A DNA stretch of 64,000 bases from Microglena sp. YARC. Lineage: Eukaryota > Chlorophyta > Chlorophyceae > Chlamydomonadales > Chlamydomonadaceae. The DNA is taken from NCBI GenBank assembly GCA_022414725.1, contig CM039465.1:20606690-20670689 (forward strand), in the 5' to 3' direction. The notes beneath the pieces were generated by a model. The model did no database searches. It worked only from the letters and a program-made list of their open reading frames with translations, and was not told where the DNA came from. Positions 34,502-45,099 of this stretch are shown one piece after another (position 1 is the first letter of the stretch; each line of letters begins with the position of its first letter). The translations under genes and the position numbers were made by a program.

Positions 34502-35168
34502 CGGACTGGAAGAGAATGAGACCTGATCTTGCCGTCCTACCTGACATAGACTCTCCTACCTGTATGTCTGATAAAGAACTCTGGGTTCTTGAGCTTGGAT
34601 ACTGCTCTGATACCAACCATGCTACTAAGTTTATCACTAAACACGCCCAGCATGTTGAATTAGTAAATGGCCTTAGATCGGCTGGATACCTCGTTCACTA
34701 TGAAGTTATCACCGTTGGCACAACTGGTACTATTCCAACCTCTTTTTTTGACTTCTATGACCACTCTTGGACTTCAGAGATCATGTGCCCTCAAACTGGC
34801 GGACACAGTCCACTCCCACACCATCACTAGCTTTCAGAGTATTTTACAGTGCAGACGTTTTATGGAAGCACACCCCGGGTCGATACCCGGGGACTAGCAC
34901 ACAGACCGTCCCCCCTCTCAGGTTTTGTCTTGCCAGCTGCATTGTGTCGGTGCTTCCCAACCGGGGTGAAAAACCCCCGTATTAAGCTGCACTGGCATGA
35001 TGTGGCTACGGTGCCTGCCGGTCAGGCATCGGTGGTAATTCTTTTTACTGAGATGGCCCTACGGTGACTATAGCTAGCTCCGGCTTACGCTATGGTGTCC
35101 TTAACTTCACGACCTGTGAGTAACGGTTCTACACGGATGTAACAATTTCAATTTCAATTTCAATTTCA
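34502..35168 (+). mobile_element. LINE 3' region and (CAATTT)n tail
   Basis: Follows the stop of the RNase H frame. A short frame 34516-34830 may continue the polyprotein after a frame change (VLELGYCSDTNHATK). It ends with gtaacaatttcaatttcaat. A hexamer tail of this type matches (TTCAAG)n and (ATTCAA)n tails seen at 13968, 14415, 41430 and 42608. Confidence 0.6.
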
Positions 35169-36020
35169 CTGCTGCTGGAAGGCAAGGGTTCTCAAGCATC
35201 ATCTGTGCTGCAATCTGTTAAAAAAAAACAGGTGCACTGCAAAGCACCATGGTAATCGTAACTTGGCAAAGGCAAACCAGCTGGAGTGGTCTCAGGTTCG
35301 AGCATTATCCGGTTTGTCAAAGGGTCGTTTGCCAATCCTTCAGACGCGTACGGGATTCTGAAGACGGTTAGATGCCGAATTGCAGGTGTATAGAGCCTCG
35401 TGACAGTTGTATGTATGTCACAGTCCAGGGGTAGGACAAATAGGCTTAAGGGACTTGCCCAACCGCATAGGAAGGGCTTAAAAATAACAAGCACTGATAA
35501 ACTGAGCCCCAAACAATCGTTAAACCGACAGGGGGCCTGAGTTCGTGCTACAGTGGTATTTTAATTCTACAATATTATTAAACTATCATCTCAGCTGGGA
35601 TGATAATTTAATTGTGCGATTATTATCGCATTTTTTATCAATTGAATTATTTACAATTATTATACTTCGGGAGAGCTGATGGGCTGGCTGTCGGAATAAC
35701 ACCGGATGGTGGATAGACGGATGAGGCTATGGATTCTCAAGGCAATCTTTAAAGCGTGGGCTGGACTTAAGTCCAGCCTCCGGTCACCTAGGAGTTGAGG
35801 TTACGGATTTAGGATTGCGGCTAAGTCCACGTACACATGTCCGTGGACACGCCACTGTCTGTGAGACTGACCTACCAGTCATCTAACTCTGACACTCCAC
35901 CTGGTCAGGTGAACAGTAGCAGAAACGAACCGGGACCGAAACAAAAATAAAAGCAAGAGCTGAAATCTCCACCTGTTGAGGTAAAGGGGAATATAAAAGA
36001 GAAACAATGTAGACTCCACC
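35169..36020. other. Dispersed repeat and unassigned sequence
   Basis: Holds 'gtccaggggtaggcc' family copy 2 at about 35425-35535 and a perfect 20-base palindrome ggctggacttaagtccagcc at 35759-35778. No gene recognised. Confidence 0.5.
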
Positions 36021-36460
36021 TCAAAAATTAAGGAAAAAATACACAATGTAACCAAAGCTATGCTTTATTAAAGAACCAGAAAAAATATCATGTGGTGGGC
36101 ATCGCACCGCAGGATATATCGTAACACCAATCCCAAATAGTCCAGAAAAAATCACAGAATGCCCAGATGGGCCTAAGCAGATGGGCAAGGCAAAACCCAA
36201 GTTGTCCAGCATGGTTAAGGATGGCTGGCTCACTCCCAGTAGGGGAAAACTCCACCTACTCAAATGTACACCTATAAGCCCAAAAAGGGGTAGGCGTAAC
36301 AAATCGTTGACCACCTTAAAGCATGTGGCAAAAAAGGACCCACCAAACCAGAAAAGGAGCAGAATGTAACAAACCAAAAAGCACTGAATGCCATGGTAGA
36401 GCCAAGAAACCGCACGAAAGCAAACACAGCCAGTAGTCAAGATCTGCCACTAACGGCACC
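36021..36460 (-). other. Possible Copia 3' LTR
   Basis: Begins (minus strand) tgccgttagtggcagatctt right after a purine-rich ctgtgggagg. It has no partner LTR in the window, so this is a suggestion only. Confidence 0.3.
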
Positions 36461-36508
36461 TCCCACAGTGGGACTAGCTGCTGACCTAAAAGAGCTCAAA
36501 ACCAAAAG

Positions 36509-37262
36509 CTACCTCGGGGGGCGCTTGTACGTGGGGGGTATCGCCCCACGCTTGCAGTCCACCATGCCCAGCAAACCATTCAAAAACCAGAACTGCTCAG
36601 CCTCCAAAGCCTTGGTGAAGGCGTCAGCCAACTGCAGGGTGGTATCAACCGTCGCAATCCCAATCCTCCCAGACATGCCCAAATCACGCACATAGTGATG
36701 CATGATATCGATGTGCTTGGCACGTGGTACCAAAGCCACCTCAGCGCACCAAGAATTTGCCACCGTGGAGTCACACTGAGTGGTGACTAGTGAGGAAGGG
36801 AGGCCCAGGTCTACCCTCAAGTGCTTAAACCACTGGACATCACGGGCTGTCGCTGCAAGAGCCTGGTACTCAGCTTCCCCAGTGCTAACGGCAGGGGTAA
36901 TCTGCCGCTTAGAGGCCCAGTGAACCACCCCACCAGATGCCAAAATAGCCATACCAGTTTGCGACCTCCTACCCTCAGGGTCATCACCAAACGAGGCATC
37001 TGAGTATGCATGGACAGCAAAATCAGAGCTATGGCTATACCTAATGCCAAGGTTGGGATACTTCCGTAGGTAGACCAGAACACGCTGAGCAGCACGCCAG
37101 TGTGCCTGAGTAGTTTTGGAGGTGAAACGTGAGAGAGCAGACACAGAATATGCAATGTCCGGTCTCGTGCATGTGGATAGATAGATCAATGATCCAATCA
37201 GTGAGGTTGTTAGGCAAAGCAGGGCTACCGGCCGCATGTTTGGTAACAGCCCCACTGATCAT
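36509..37262 (-). pseudogene. Ty1/Copia retrotransposon: RT end and RNase H domain
   Basis: The frame reads GSLIYLSTCTRPDIAYSV, then a HWRAAQRVLVYLR block, GIRYS, and a Copia RNase H domain (YSDASFGDD, GRRSQTG, HWASKRQ, STGEAEYQALA, WFKHLRVDLG, CDSTVA, KHIDIMHHYVRD, DAFTKALE). This is the polyprotein C-terminus; gag, integrase and most of the RT are missing upstream of 37262, where the frame is lost. Downstream on the minus strand ctgtgggagg followed by tg at about 36458 could be a polypurine tract and the start of a 3' LTR, but no second LTR is visible. A 5'-truncated or fragmented insertion. Confidence 0.85.
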
Positions 37263-37344
37263 GGGAACGTAAGAATGGGAACCTTCATCTTTTAGCTACA
37301 TGGGGATGTCACCAGGGTTGTTCAGGGCGCTGCATCCTCCACCG

Positions 37345-37510
37345 CAGACACAACGTCTAAGGATCTGTTGCGTCGCAGGACACTATGTGGGAAGGGTCCG
37401 TTGACCAGAAGGAAGGGTCCGTAGCATCGCAGGACGATGGCTATTCTATCGGTTGCGTCTTAGGCAGCAGAGCTGGTGGTCCTCCTGAAGTATCCTGGTT
37501 GTCACACTCA
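37345..37510 (-). repeat. Palindromic 'gcgacgcaac' element, copy 2 (inverted)
   Basis: Contains tctgttgcgtcgcaggacac, gggaagggtccgttgaccag and ggttgcgtcttaggcagcag, the inverse of parts of 17620-17960 and 38320-38500. Confidence 0.6.
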
Positions 37511-38036
37511 CAACAGCACAAACACTGTTCAGACTTGAAAGCGCCAGTCACATGGGTGAGAACCCCCTTCACACACTAAGTAAGCGTAAACACGGGCGAG
37601 GATAAGTCTAAAGCATTATTGCACGATATGGGAACTATAAAAAAACAGCCATGCTCCGCACGATTGGAACCGGTAGCCACAGATCTTCGGCAATAATGTA
37701 TTACATGCGCTTCGTTGCTATGTTCTAATGTATTTAAAATGGAAAGCAAATATACAGCAAGCTGTGCCAGGTCAGCTGGCCATGAGTGTAGGCTTGCACA
37801 AACCTAGACTGTTGATTTTAGGCAGACAACGACTCTACTACATGAAACTCAACTACATTTACAATAGTTGAGCATGAGCCTGAATTCATGAATGTACTGA
37901 ACACGAACAGACATGAATTGAATTCGTGAATGGACTCAACACAAACACACATGAACTGAGCTTTACATGAGCACATATGAACTGAATTCATGAATCAACT
38001 CAACAAGGGCCCCCTTGTTTTCCCATCCCGTGTTAT

Positions 38037-40796
38037 CTACAGGCCAGAGCTCTCCTTCAAGACCTCCATGCTGATATTCTGCTCCTTTCCAGCAAAGTCA
38101 TTATCCTCGGTCAAGAAAAGCATGCAATGGCACTCCTGTGTATACATGGATGAATGGAATTAGTGCTGACATAATACTTGCTAGCTGCAATATTGCCTCT
38201 CTTATTTTGAGGATTAGTTGGAAGACAGGATGTTGTGAAGCAATGTTGTCATGGGCCAAGGAAGGCCTGTCGAAAGCAATGCAATGTACAGATGGGGGCA
38301 AATGTGCAGGTGTCAATCAGGGTACTTCAGGAGGACCCCCAACTCTGCTACCTGAGACGCAACCAAGTGTATAGCCTGCATCCTGCGATGCAACTGACCC
38401 TTCCTTCTGGTCAACAGACCCTCCCTACGTTGCGTCCAGCGACGCAACAAACTCTCCGACGTTGCGTCTGCGACGCAGGACGCAGCGTCCTGAACAACCC
38501 CGATGTCCATCTTATAGCCAGTTTAACCATTTCATAATGCAATTCCTGTAACTCAGACAACATGCTGGTTCCCCCTTTGTTGAGTTCAACAGGAATGCAA
38601 GCAACCACGACAACTTGGAGGCAAATGCGAGCATGATTGTTGTATTAGTAATAGTACTTGAGTGTGGTAGTAGTGGTGCATGATTGTATAAGTAATATTA
38701 GTAATAACTTGAGGCAAGAGCATGATTGTGATTGTGAGTTTGTGGTCAACGAATGTTAACTAACAGATCTTGCTAAGACAAAACCAGTAAAACACACCAT
38801 TCCATATCTGTAGCCCAACTTGGAAACATTGCAAGCAGCCCAGTCGTTCCCCCTAGCAAGTACAGGCCCTATGCCTCAATCTATACAGCGAGATGTTCGA
38901 CCAGAGACGGTGCTCTTCTCTCAGGCGGGAAGCATTTGGATGTTATGATCACGGCCCTACCCATCTCCAAGCTGGCAAACAATTTCCATGCGGCGTGATT
39001 TTTGGCGACGCGTCGCCACTGCATCGCCATTCCGTTGTAGCATGGGGACGCATGACCCCCCCCTGAAAGCCACGAGCTCTGCAACACTACTGAAATCAGG
39101 CTTGAGTAGCCCAAGTAGCTACTCAACATGACCAACACAAATCTGAAATAAATACAAAAACTGCCATCACGATTCATGTGAGAGTGATGGCATCCCGTTC
39201 CTTATTTCAATGATCTACACGGTCAGATACCTGATTATACCTCACGGTCCACATAATTTTCTAAAGATCACCCTGAGTGCCAAATGATTCGATCACCCAA
39301 ATCATAGCTTTTTGGAAGAGCCCCCAGGGTCGCTTTGTCCAAGGGTCTGTCTGTCACGTTCCAACCCTGGGCCTCATAAACCCACTCTCCACCCCTCCAA
39401 AACTCGGATAGCTTGAACCTCAATTTTGAAACCACTATCAGCAAATTTCCTAGGACATATCTTTTCAGCTCCGAGCAGCAGCTTCTAGGTTCTCTCCTCA
39501 TCCAAACTTACTAACTCACAGCTTTGTAGACTTCTCAAGCACAATAATAACACCCTATATATATGACACCCTAATCCACACATTAAAAGACACGATCCAA
39601 ACTACAGGACCAACACTCACCTATTCCATGCCTACACCAGTACACCAGGAGTAATCTGCCCTAACATTCGCACTAAGCAACCAACCAACAAACAACAAAG
39701 CAAGGAGTGCAATGATGCCCACCTTGCGCTGCCTAATGGGCACACAGGTACAGGTCCAGCATTCCTGACGGGCTGTTCTACCCGTCTAACTAAGCGACCC
39801 ACAAAAACAAAAAGCGACACAGTGGGCACAGCGCTGATACATACCTTGCGCTCCCTCATGGGCACGCATGGGCAGTTCCAGTATCCCTGGGCCGCCTCAG
39901 CCTCCTTGTCATCGTAATGCCTGCAAGGGCAGAGAGGAGCTCCAAGGTTGTCCTTGTGCTCAGCCAGACCCTGGAAAACAACAGGAGACAATCTGTAGTC
40001 AGGGTTGCTATTGACTACAAACAGAAAGATGTTGCCAGGAGGCATGTATGGTGGAAGAGGGCAGGGTGAACACCACACTACACAAGTAGAATATGTACTG
40101 TGTACAGATGCAGCAAGGTACGTAAAGCCTTCGCAGTTCGATCGTGGAGCTATCACCAACACAGCACATCAGCAGGCATCTCAGCACACACAGACTGAGC
40201 AGCAAGGAACACAAGGTGGAGGAACAGTCACAACACAGTATTGGCAGCTCTTCTTCAACTCTTACACACCCTCAGGTGGAAGCTGGGGCACAGCTTGGGT
40301 TTCCACACCAAAACGCCCCCCACCCCCACCCCCATTCTCCCCAAGGTTCAGGCGAAAGCATGCTGCATAGGCTTACCTGGATCACAACCGCTGTGACAGA
40401 AAGATCGGTGCAGAAGTAGGTTCCGCTCCTGCATTTACGAATCGTGTAACTTGAGCAGGGTGAAGATGATAGGAGGAGTTGGGATGAGTGCTAGGTAGCT
40501 TCGAAAGATGACGGTTGATGTCGCATGCTCCCGTTGCATCTCACCTCTTTGCGTACTGCTCGCTAAACTTTCTCATGATTTCCAAGTTTTTGCTCTGTTT
40601 TACTTCGGCCTCTGCAATTGCAACAAGATCCGAATAAGATAAATGACCTTTCGACATGATCATCAATCATTCAAGACAGGCCCTGCGCTAACGCATCCGA
40701 AACTTCTCCACCTGCACTGGCGCGGACTACTGCAGTAGCCTTGCGGGACCTGACCGAAGCAAATCGGCAGGTAGAGGTGGTAGCACGCATCTGCAT
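38037..40796 (-). CDS. FTRB: Ferredoxin-thioredoxin reductase, catalytic (beta) chain, plastid; five exons
   Basis: Exons 40796-40712, 40611-40545, 40428-40377, 39970-39845 and 38135-38037 (stop TAG 38039-38037) join in phase (1, 2, 0, 0) with GT-AG borders into 142 residues. The protein takes electrons from photosynthetically reduced ferredoxin through a 4Fe-4S cluster and a redox-active disulfide and reduces thioredoxins in the chloroplast stroma. The diagnostic cysteine pattern CPC-x16-CPC-x8-CHC is exact (residues 82-84, 101-103, 112-114), plus Cys57 in TYFCTD. Other hallmarks are MRKFSEQYAKRSG, VTAVVIQGLAEHKD, CRHYDDKEAE and VPMRERKECHC. The first 28 residues (MQMRATTSTCRFASVRSRK..., ending VVRASA) look like a transit peptide. 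Length matches the family. The last intron (1.7 kb) holds two dispersed elements and one copy of the exon 4 donor edge. The start could also be the Met at 40790. Confidence 0.95.
38310..38520 (+). repeat. Palindromic 'gcgacgcaac' element, copy 3, inside the reductase intron 4
   Basis: ttcaggaggacccccaactc, tacctgagacgcaaccaagt and cgttgcgtctgcgacgcagg with acgcagcgtcctgaacaac match 17620-17945 in order. Located between reductase exons 5 and 4. Confidence 0.8.
39005..39165 (+). repeat. Dispersed 'gacgcatgaacccccc' element, copy 1
   Basis: cgacgcgtcgccactgcatc, catggggacgcatgaccccc, a 'gaaatcaggctt' phrase and cacaaatctgaaataaat. Other copies: 48515-48675, 63885-64000 (cut by the window end) and a divergent one at 51775-51960. 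Confidence 0.75.
39718..39770 (-). repeat. Single copy of the reductase exon 4 donor edge
   Basis: On the plus strand ccaccttgcgctgcctaatg, ggcacacaggtacaggtcca and gcattcc repeats the end of exon 4 with its donor (taccttgcgctccctcatgg, 39843-39885) about 120 bases further into the intron. Confidence 0.85.
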
Positions 40797-40799
40797 CTT

Positions 40800-42000
40800 G
40801 GGGCAAATGTGGAAAACTTGGAGGAGCTATATGGCAAAAATATCACACCCTGGCCTGCTCCTTGTGGATTTCCGAGGTTTCCTATCTTCAGGTAGGGCCA
40901 CGCCCAAGATGCGGATGCGGATGCCACGCCCCACACCATGCTGACATCTATGGCCGATATTTTCAAGCACGTGGCCAGAACTCGGCCCACGATGCGTCCT
41001 CATCAGCATGGCCAGAAGTTAGGGTCTGGGTAGCGGTTAGCTTAATTGTTCCTATCGTTAATTGTTAATAGGTCCGAAATGTATCGTCGCATCGTCGAAG
41101 CTCCATCACGCGAAGGTTTGCATGTAGATGCATTGACTAAGCGGTTGGCAGTTGGGTAGCAAGCAGGGTAGTTCAAAACGTACGTGTCTGCGTGGCAAAA
41201 TCCCAATACGCGCATGCTTCATGCGCCAGCCCCCGAGTCACCCCGGCGTCCGTTTGTCGTGTTGTCTATCGAATAACTCGAACAGCGTGAGAATAGCCAA
41301 AGCAACGATATCAGCGATATCAGCGTGTACTTCACAGCCAGACCTCGCTCAGGGGGACGTGGAATTGGAAGACGATGGGCATTCCAGAATTGGCGGTAAA
41401 CCATGCAACAATTCGTATTCAAATTCAGATTCAAATGATTCCAACAAAAGCACTTCCCGACATGTCTGTAATGTCCGTGTGTATCGCACACCATGGGGGG
41501 ACTTGGAATTGGAAGACAGCGTCACAGCGAGCGGCCCCAACTTGGCTGAAAAACAATGTAACAATCCAGTCTTACTACAAAAGTACACATGTGCTAGCCA
41601 ACCCCCCCAAACTCAGTATTTTGTCAGTCACGAGTAGGCCAAAAAGTTTGACGTGTCTTGTGGTACCGAGCAAGCTTTGCAGGCGTACTCGCTACACTAT
41701 AAAAACTATCCTTGCAGACAGGTGAGAAGTAACCATTTAAACCGTCAACTAACATGAGAATGGGTGGGGGAGGCAGGAGGTAGGGCTGGGATGAGGGTGG
41801 CAGATCATCAATGTAACAGATGCATAAAATAACCACAAAACGGCCCCAAGAAGGCTGGATAGCCAGGCAGTAAGAACTAGGAATTCAGGTAAGAAATAGT
41901 AAAACACAGTTTACGGCGGTTGCTATATTTGAGTCCTACAAAGGTTTATCACCCCCCGGACTCTTGCTAACCCCTTTCTATCACCTCTGTACGGTATGAT
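40800..42000. other. Upstream of the reductase gene; SINE-like tails, no further gene
   Basis: 41350-41600 holds two units with a 'ttggaattggaagac' phrase, a 'aaaccatgcaac' or 'aaaacaatgtaac' phrase and ATTCAA-rich tails (41422-41450), resembling the units at 14 kb. A short plus frame ending HVDALTKRLAVG (about 41080-41160) could be a Copia polyprotein remnant, but it is too short to call. Confidence 0.4.
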
Positions 42001-42002
42001 GT

Positions 42003-42145
42003 TACAGTCCAGGGGTAGCCTAATAGGCTTAAGGGACATGCCCAACCATGATATCACAAGGGATCGCACTGGACCGCGACTAAAAAATAACTGACGAACT
42101 GAACCCCAGACAGTCGGGGGTTTACTGACGGGGGTCCTCAGTTCA
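42003..42145 (+). repeat. 'gtccaggggtaggcc' dispersed family, copy 3
   Basis: gttacagtccaggggtagcc, aataggcttaagggacatgc, then aaaaaataactgacgaactg. Very close to 35425-35535 in order of words, and both are followed by 'attgtgcgat...tcatcgcatt' sequence. Confidence 0.75.
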
Positions 42146-42849
42146 TGCAACAGTGATAATTGACTACGATTATAACTTAATCATCATCCCAAATGCGACG
42201 ATAGCTTTATTGTGCGATTCTCATCGCATTATAATACAAATTATAAGATATTTCCATCCTTCAAAGGATTCAGGATTCATGGCCAGCCTCATGCTGGAGT
42301 CTTTATCAACAAACTCAGGTTCAATTCTCAGTTTCTCAACAGCAACCCCCTATCTTAAAGTATAAAGAACATTGTAACATGCAACACATTTCATCTCCCA
42401 TTACTCTTCTACCTGCAACCACCATATCACGGCACCTGCAAGTTCTACTATAACGAGAGGTACTCCTATCAGATGTACCATATAAACTGTGAGCTTGAAG
42501 ACGTAGTCTTGCCATGCATTTAATATCATCCTTATTATTCAACAACTTAGTGTACGAGGAAATATAGTTGGTACTATCTGACATCATCCAAGTACCATAA
42601 GTAATAGAATTTCAATTTCAAATTCAAATTAGTGTAGGAGGAAATGTAGTTGGTACTATCTGTCATCAGCCAAGTAGCAAAAGTACTAGAAATTCAAAAT
42701 CAAATTAGTATGCCGAGCCACAGGCGAGAGATTGAGGGAACCCTCCCAATTGCATGCATGTGTACATACTGGACAAAGGCTACCATGATGGGTTTATTTG
42801 GTTTCGCAGACCCTCTGCGCCTGAGCTTGGACTAATAAGTAATACATTT

Positions 42850-43815
42850 AATACCGTCTCCATGCTTATCACCAAGTTTCCTGGGATTCACTGTGCATAG
42901 AGATTGCCAGTCAATGTCTGTTACTTAAGAGACGCTTTTTCAATTTCTTCTAAGCCAATCTTGCTCACTGTAGTCTGGCCACCTTGAAGAATACCAGGGA
43001 ATTGTTCTATACCTAACCCCCAGTCTCTGAAAGCATTTTAGTAATCCATGAGACCAACATTGTTTGTTGATATATCTGGTTGCCATGAGAACATTCTCCA
43101 GCAAGGCCTTTTCCACAAAAAACTGCGTCCTTATGGTCAACCATTTTATTTCAAAAGCCAATAAATTGTCTCAACCATTTCGGTCTTTTAGATGACACAT
43201 TTCCATTAGGACCAAGTCGGTGGAGGTGTTATCTCTGACGTCATCTTTCATAAACTGATACTGAATAGTTGCACATTTTCATTCAAGACCATGAGTATTA
43301 ATATTACCCAGACGGTCTAGAGCCCACACTTCACAACCATAGTTCGGGATAGGCTGAATTAGTGAGCCATACAGATAACTTATTAGACTGATTAAAATAT
43401 TGGTATTTGCGAGATCCATCTTGTTGCATCATTTCCGAGAGCATGAGTGGTCCTGTTGGCGTCAACACATTGTCTTTCACCAGCATCGTGTGTGCCGCCA
43501 CTCCTGCCATGTTTCCCCCTGAAGATAAATACCAAGTAAACAAACTCCTCCTCAATGGGAAGGTCTTGGCCTTTGAACTGCCATTTGCTGGTCACTCTTC
43601 CATTTAGTAGGTCGATTTTAAACACCACCACTTCAGATTTATATTTGTTAACCTCCATCTTGTAAACTTGGCAGAATTCTTCCAGGCACCTGGGCATTAT
43701 CTGTAAGACTGATGGTGATTCACTCATAATAGCTAGATCATCGGCATACAAGATTACTCTGCAAAGGTTATTAGCAATTCGAATGCTTGAATCTGACACA
43801 ATCAGCTGCTCAGAA
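42850..43815 (-). pseudogene. Second, unrelated LINE: reverse transcriptase fragment
   Basis: Reading 43799-43392 on minus gives CRVILYADDLAIMSES (the YADD active site), an LEEFCQVYKMEVNKYKSEVVVF block and a KWQFKGQDLPIEEEFVYL block, the palm and thumb of a non-LTR reverse transcriptase. After a frame change SLIQPIPNYGCEVWALDRL (near 43360-43300) continues the usual C-terminal region, and degraded sequence runs to about 42850. The N-terminal part of the RT and the endonuclease are absent. It differs clearly from the 20-35 kb LINE. Confidence 0.8.
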
Positions 43816-43859
43816 CAGCCAAAATATTTGGGTGAAGCATAGTGGCTGGGTCAGAGAGG

Positions 43860-45099
43860 TAAGTTAAGAAAAGCCGAAAAGAAGAGCTATGTTGCAGATG
43901 CAGCTGCCATCTAGCCCCTGCTGCTGTCCTTCCTATCATCCCTCAGGGAGCTGCCTAGAAGCTGTCAAGATAGGCCGAAAAGAAAAGCAATGTGGCAGGT
44001 GCAGCATCCATATGACCCCCTCTCTGTGGCAGGTGCAGCTTCTATCTGGCCCCCGCTGCTGCCCTTCCTATCATTCCTCAGGGAGATGACTAGAAGCTGT
44101 TCATATAGGCCGAAAAGGAAAGCTACGTGGCAGGTGCAGCTTCCATCTGGCCCCCGCTGCTATCCTTCCAATCATCTCTCATAGAGCTGCCCTGAGGCTG
44201 TTCAGTGAGGCCGAAAGGAAAGCTATGTGGCAGGTGCAGCTGCCATCTAGCCCCTGCTGCTGTCCTTCCCATCATCCCTCAGGGAGCTGCCTAGACGCTG
44301 TTCAGAAAGGCCGAAAAGGACAGCTATGTGGCAGGTGCAGCTTCCATGTGACCCCTGCTGGGTGGCAGGTGCAGCTTCCATCTGGCCCCCGCTGCTGCCC
44401 TTCCTATCATCCCTCAGGGAGATGCCTACAAGCAGTTCAGAAATGCTGGGAAGGAAAGCTACGTGGCAGGTGCAGCTTCCATCTGGCCCCTGCTGCTGTC
44501 CTTCCTATCATCCCTCAGGGAGCTGCCTAGAAGCTGTTCAGATAGGCCGAAAAGAAAATCAATGTGGCAGGTACAGCTTCCATCTGTCCACTTCTGTGTG
44601 GCAGGTGCAGCTTCCATCTGGCCCCTGCTGCTGTCCTTCCTATCATCCCTCAGGGAGCTGCCTAGAAGCTGTTCAGATAGGCCAAAAAGAAAAGCAATGT
44701 GGCAGGTACAGCTTCCATCTGTCCACTTCTGTGTGGCAGGTGCAGCTTCCATCTGGCCCCTGCTGCTGTCCTTCCTATCATCCCTCAGGGAGCTGCCTAG
44801 AAGTTGTTCAGATAGGCCGAAAAGAAAAGCAACGTGGCAGGTACAGCTTCCATCTGTCCACTTCTGTGTGGCAGGTGCAGCTTCCATCTGGCCCCTGCTG
44901 CTGTCCTTCCTATCATCCCTCAGGGAGCTGCTTAGAAGCTATTAAGATAAGCCAAAAAGGAAAGCTACGTGGCAGGTGCAGCTTCCAAATGACTCCCGCT
45001 GGGTGGCAGGTGCAGCTTTCATCTAGCCCCTGCTGCTGTCCTTCCTATCATCTCTAAGGGAGCTGCCTAAAAGCTGTTCAGAAAGGCCGGAAAGGAAAG
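43860..45099 (-). repeat. Tandem array of the MATE gene 3' coding end, beyond its stop codon
   Basis: The segment spanning the last about 60 coding bases and the stop of MATE exon 7 (on +: gctatgtggcaggtgcagct, tccatctggcccccgctgct and gtccttcctatcatccctca) is repeated more than ten times, each joined to a MITE-like end gggagctgcctagaagctgt and gataggccgaaaagaaa. Many units keep the TAG. Open frames here are copies, not genes. Confidence 0.9.

Larger units (their letters stand above)
27924..35168 (+). mobile_element. LINE retrotransposon, copy B, with simple-repeat tail
   Basis: Endonuclease remnants (about 28150-28650) and reverse transcriptase (about 29550-31200; a DFSSAFNMIDH block near 30165, a GTIQGDTLSP block near 30331, a YADD-like box broken by indels near 30484) precede better-preserved frames: 31709-32251 (unassigned, 180 residues), 32402-33463 (PCIF1-like domain), RNase H about 33430-33870 and a C-terminal zinc knuckle. 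The 3' end appears to be the (CAATTT)n tail at 35145-35168. Domain order is endonuclease, RT, unknown, PCIF1-like, RNase H, knuckle. Indels are dense before about 31.7 kb and rare after, which points to sequence quality, not only decay. Confidence 0.8.

Noticed and set aside
40727..40990. Minus frame of 87 codons overlapping the reductase start
   Set aside because: It is out of frame with the reductase exon 1 that has a transit-like leader and correct phase; treated as a shadow.
44326..45057. 243-codon frame with a CCCPSYHPSGSCLE repeat
   Set aside because: It reads the antisense of repeated MATE 3' end copies; no independent gene.
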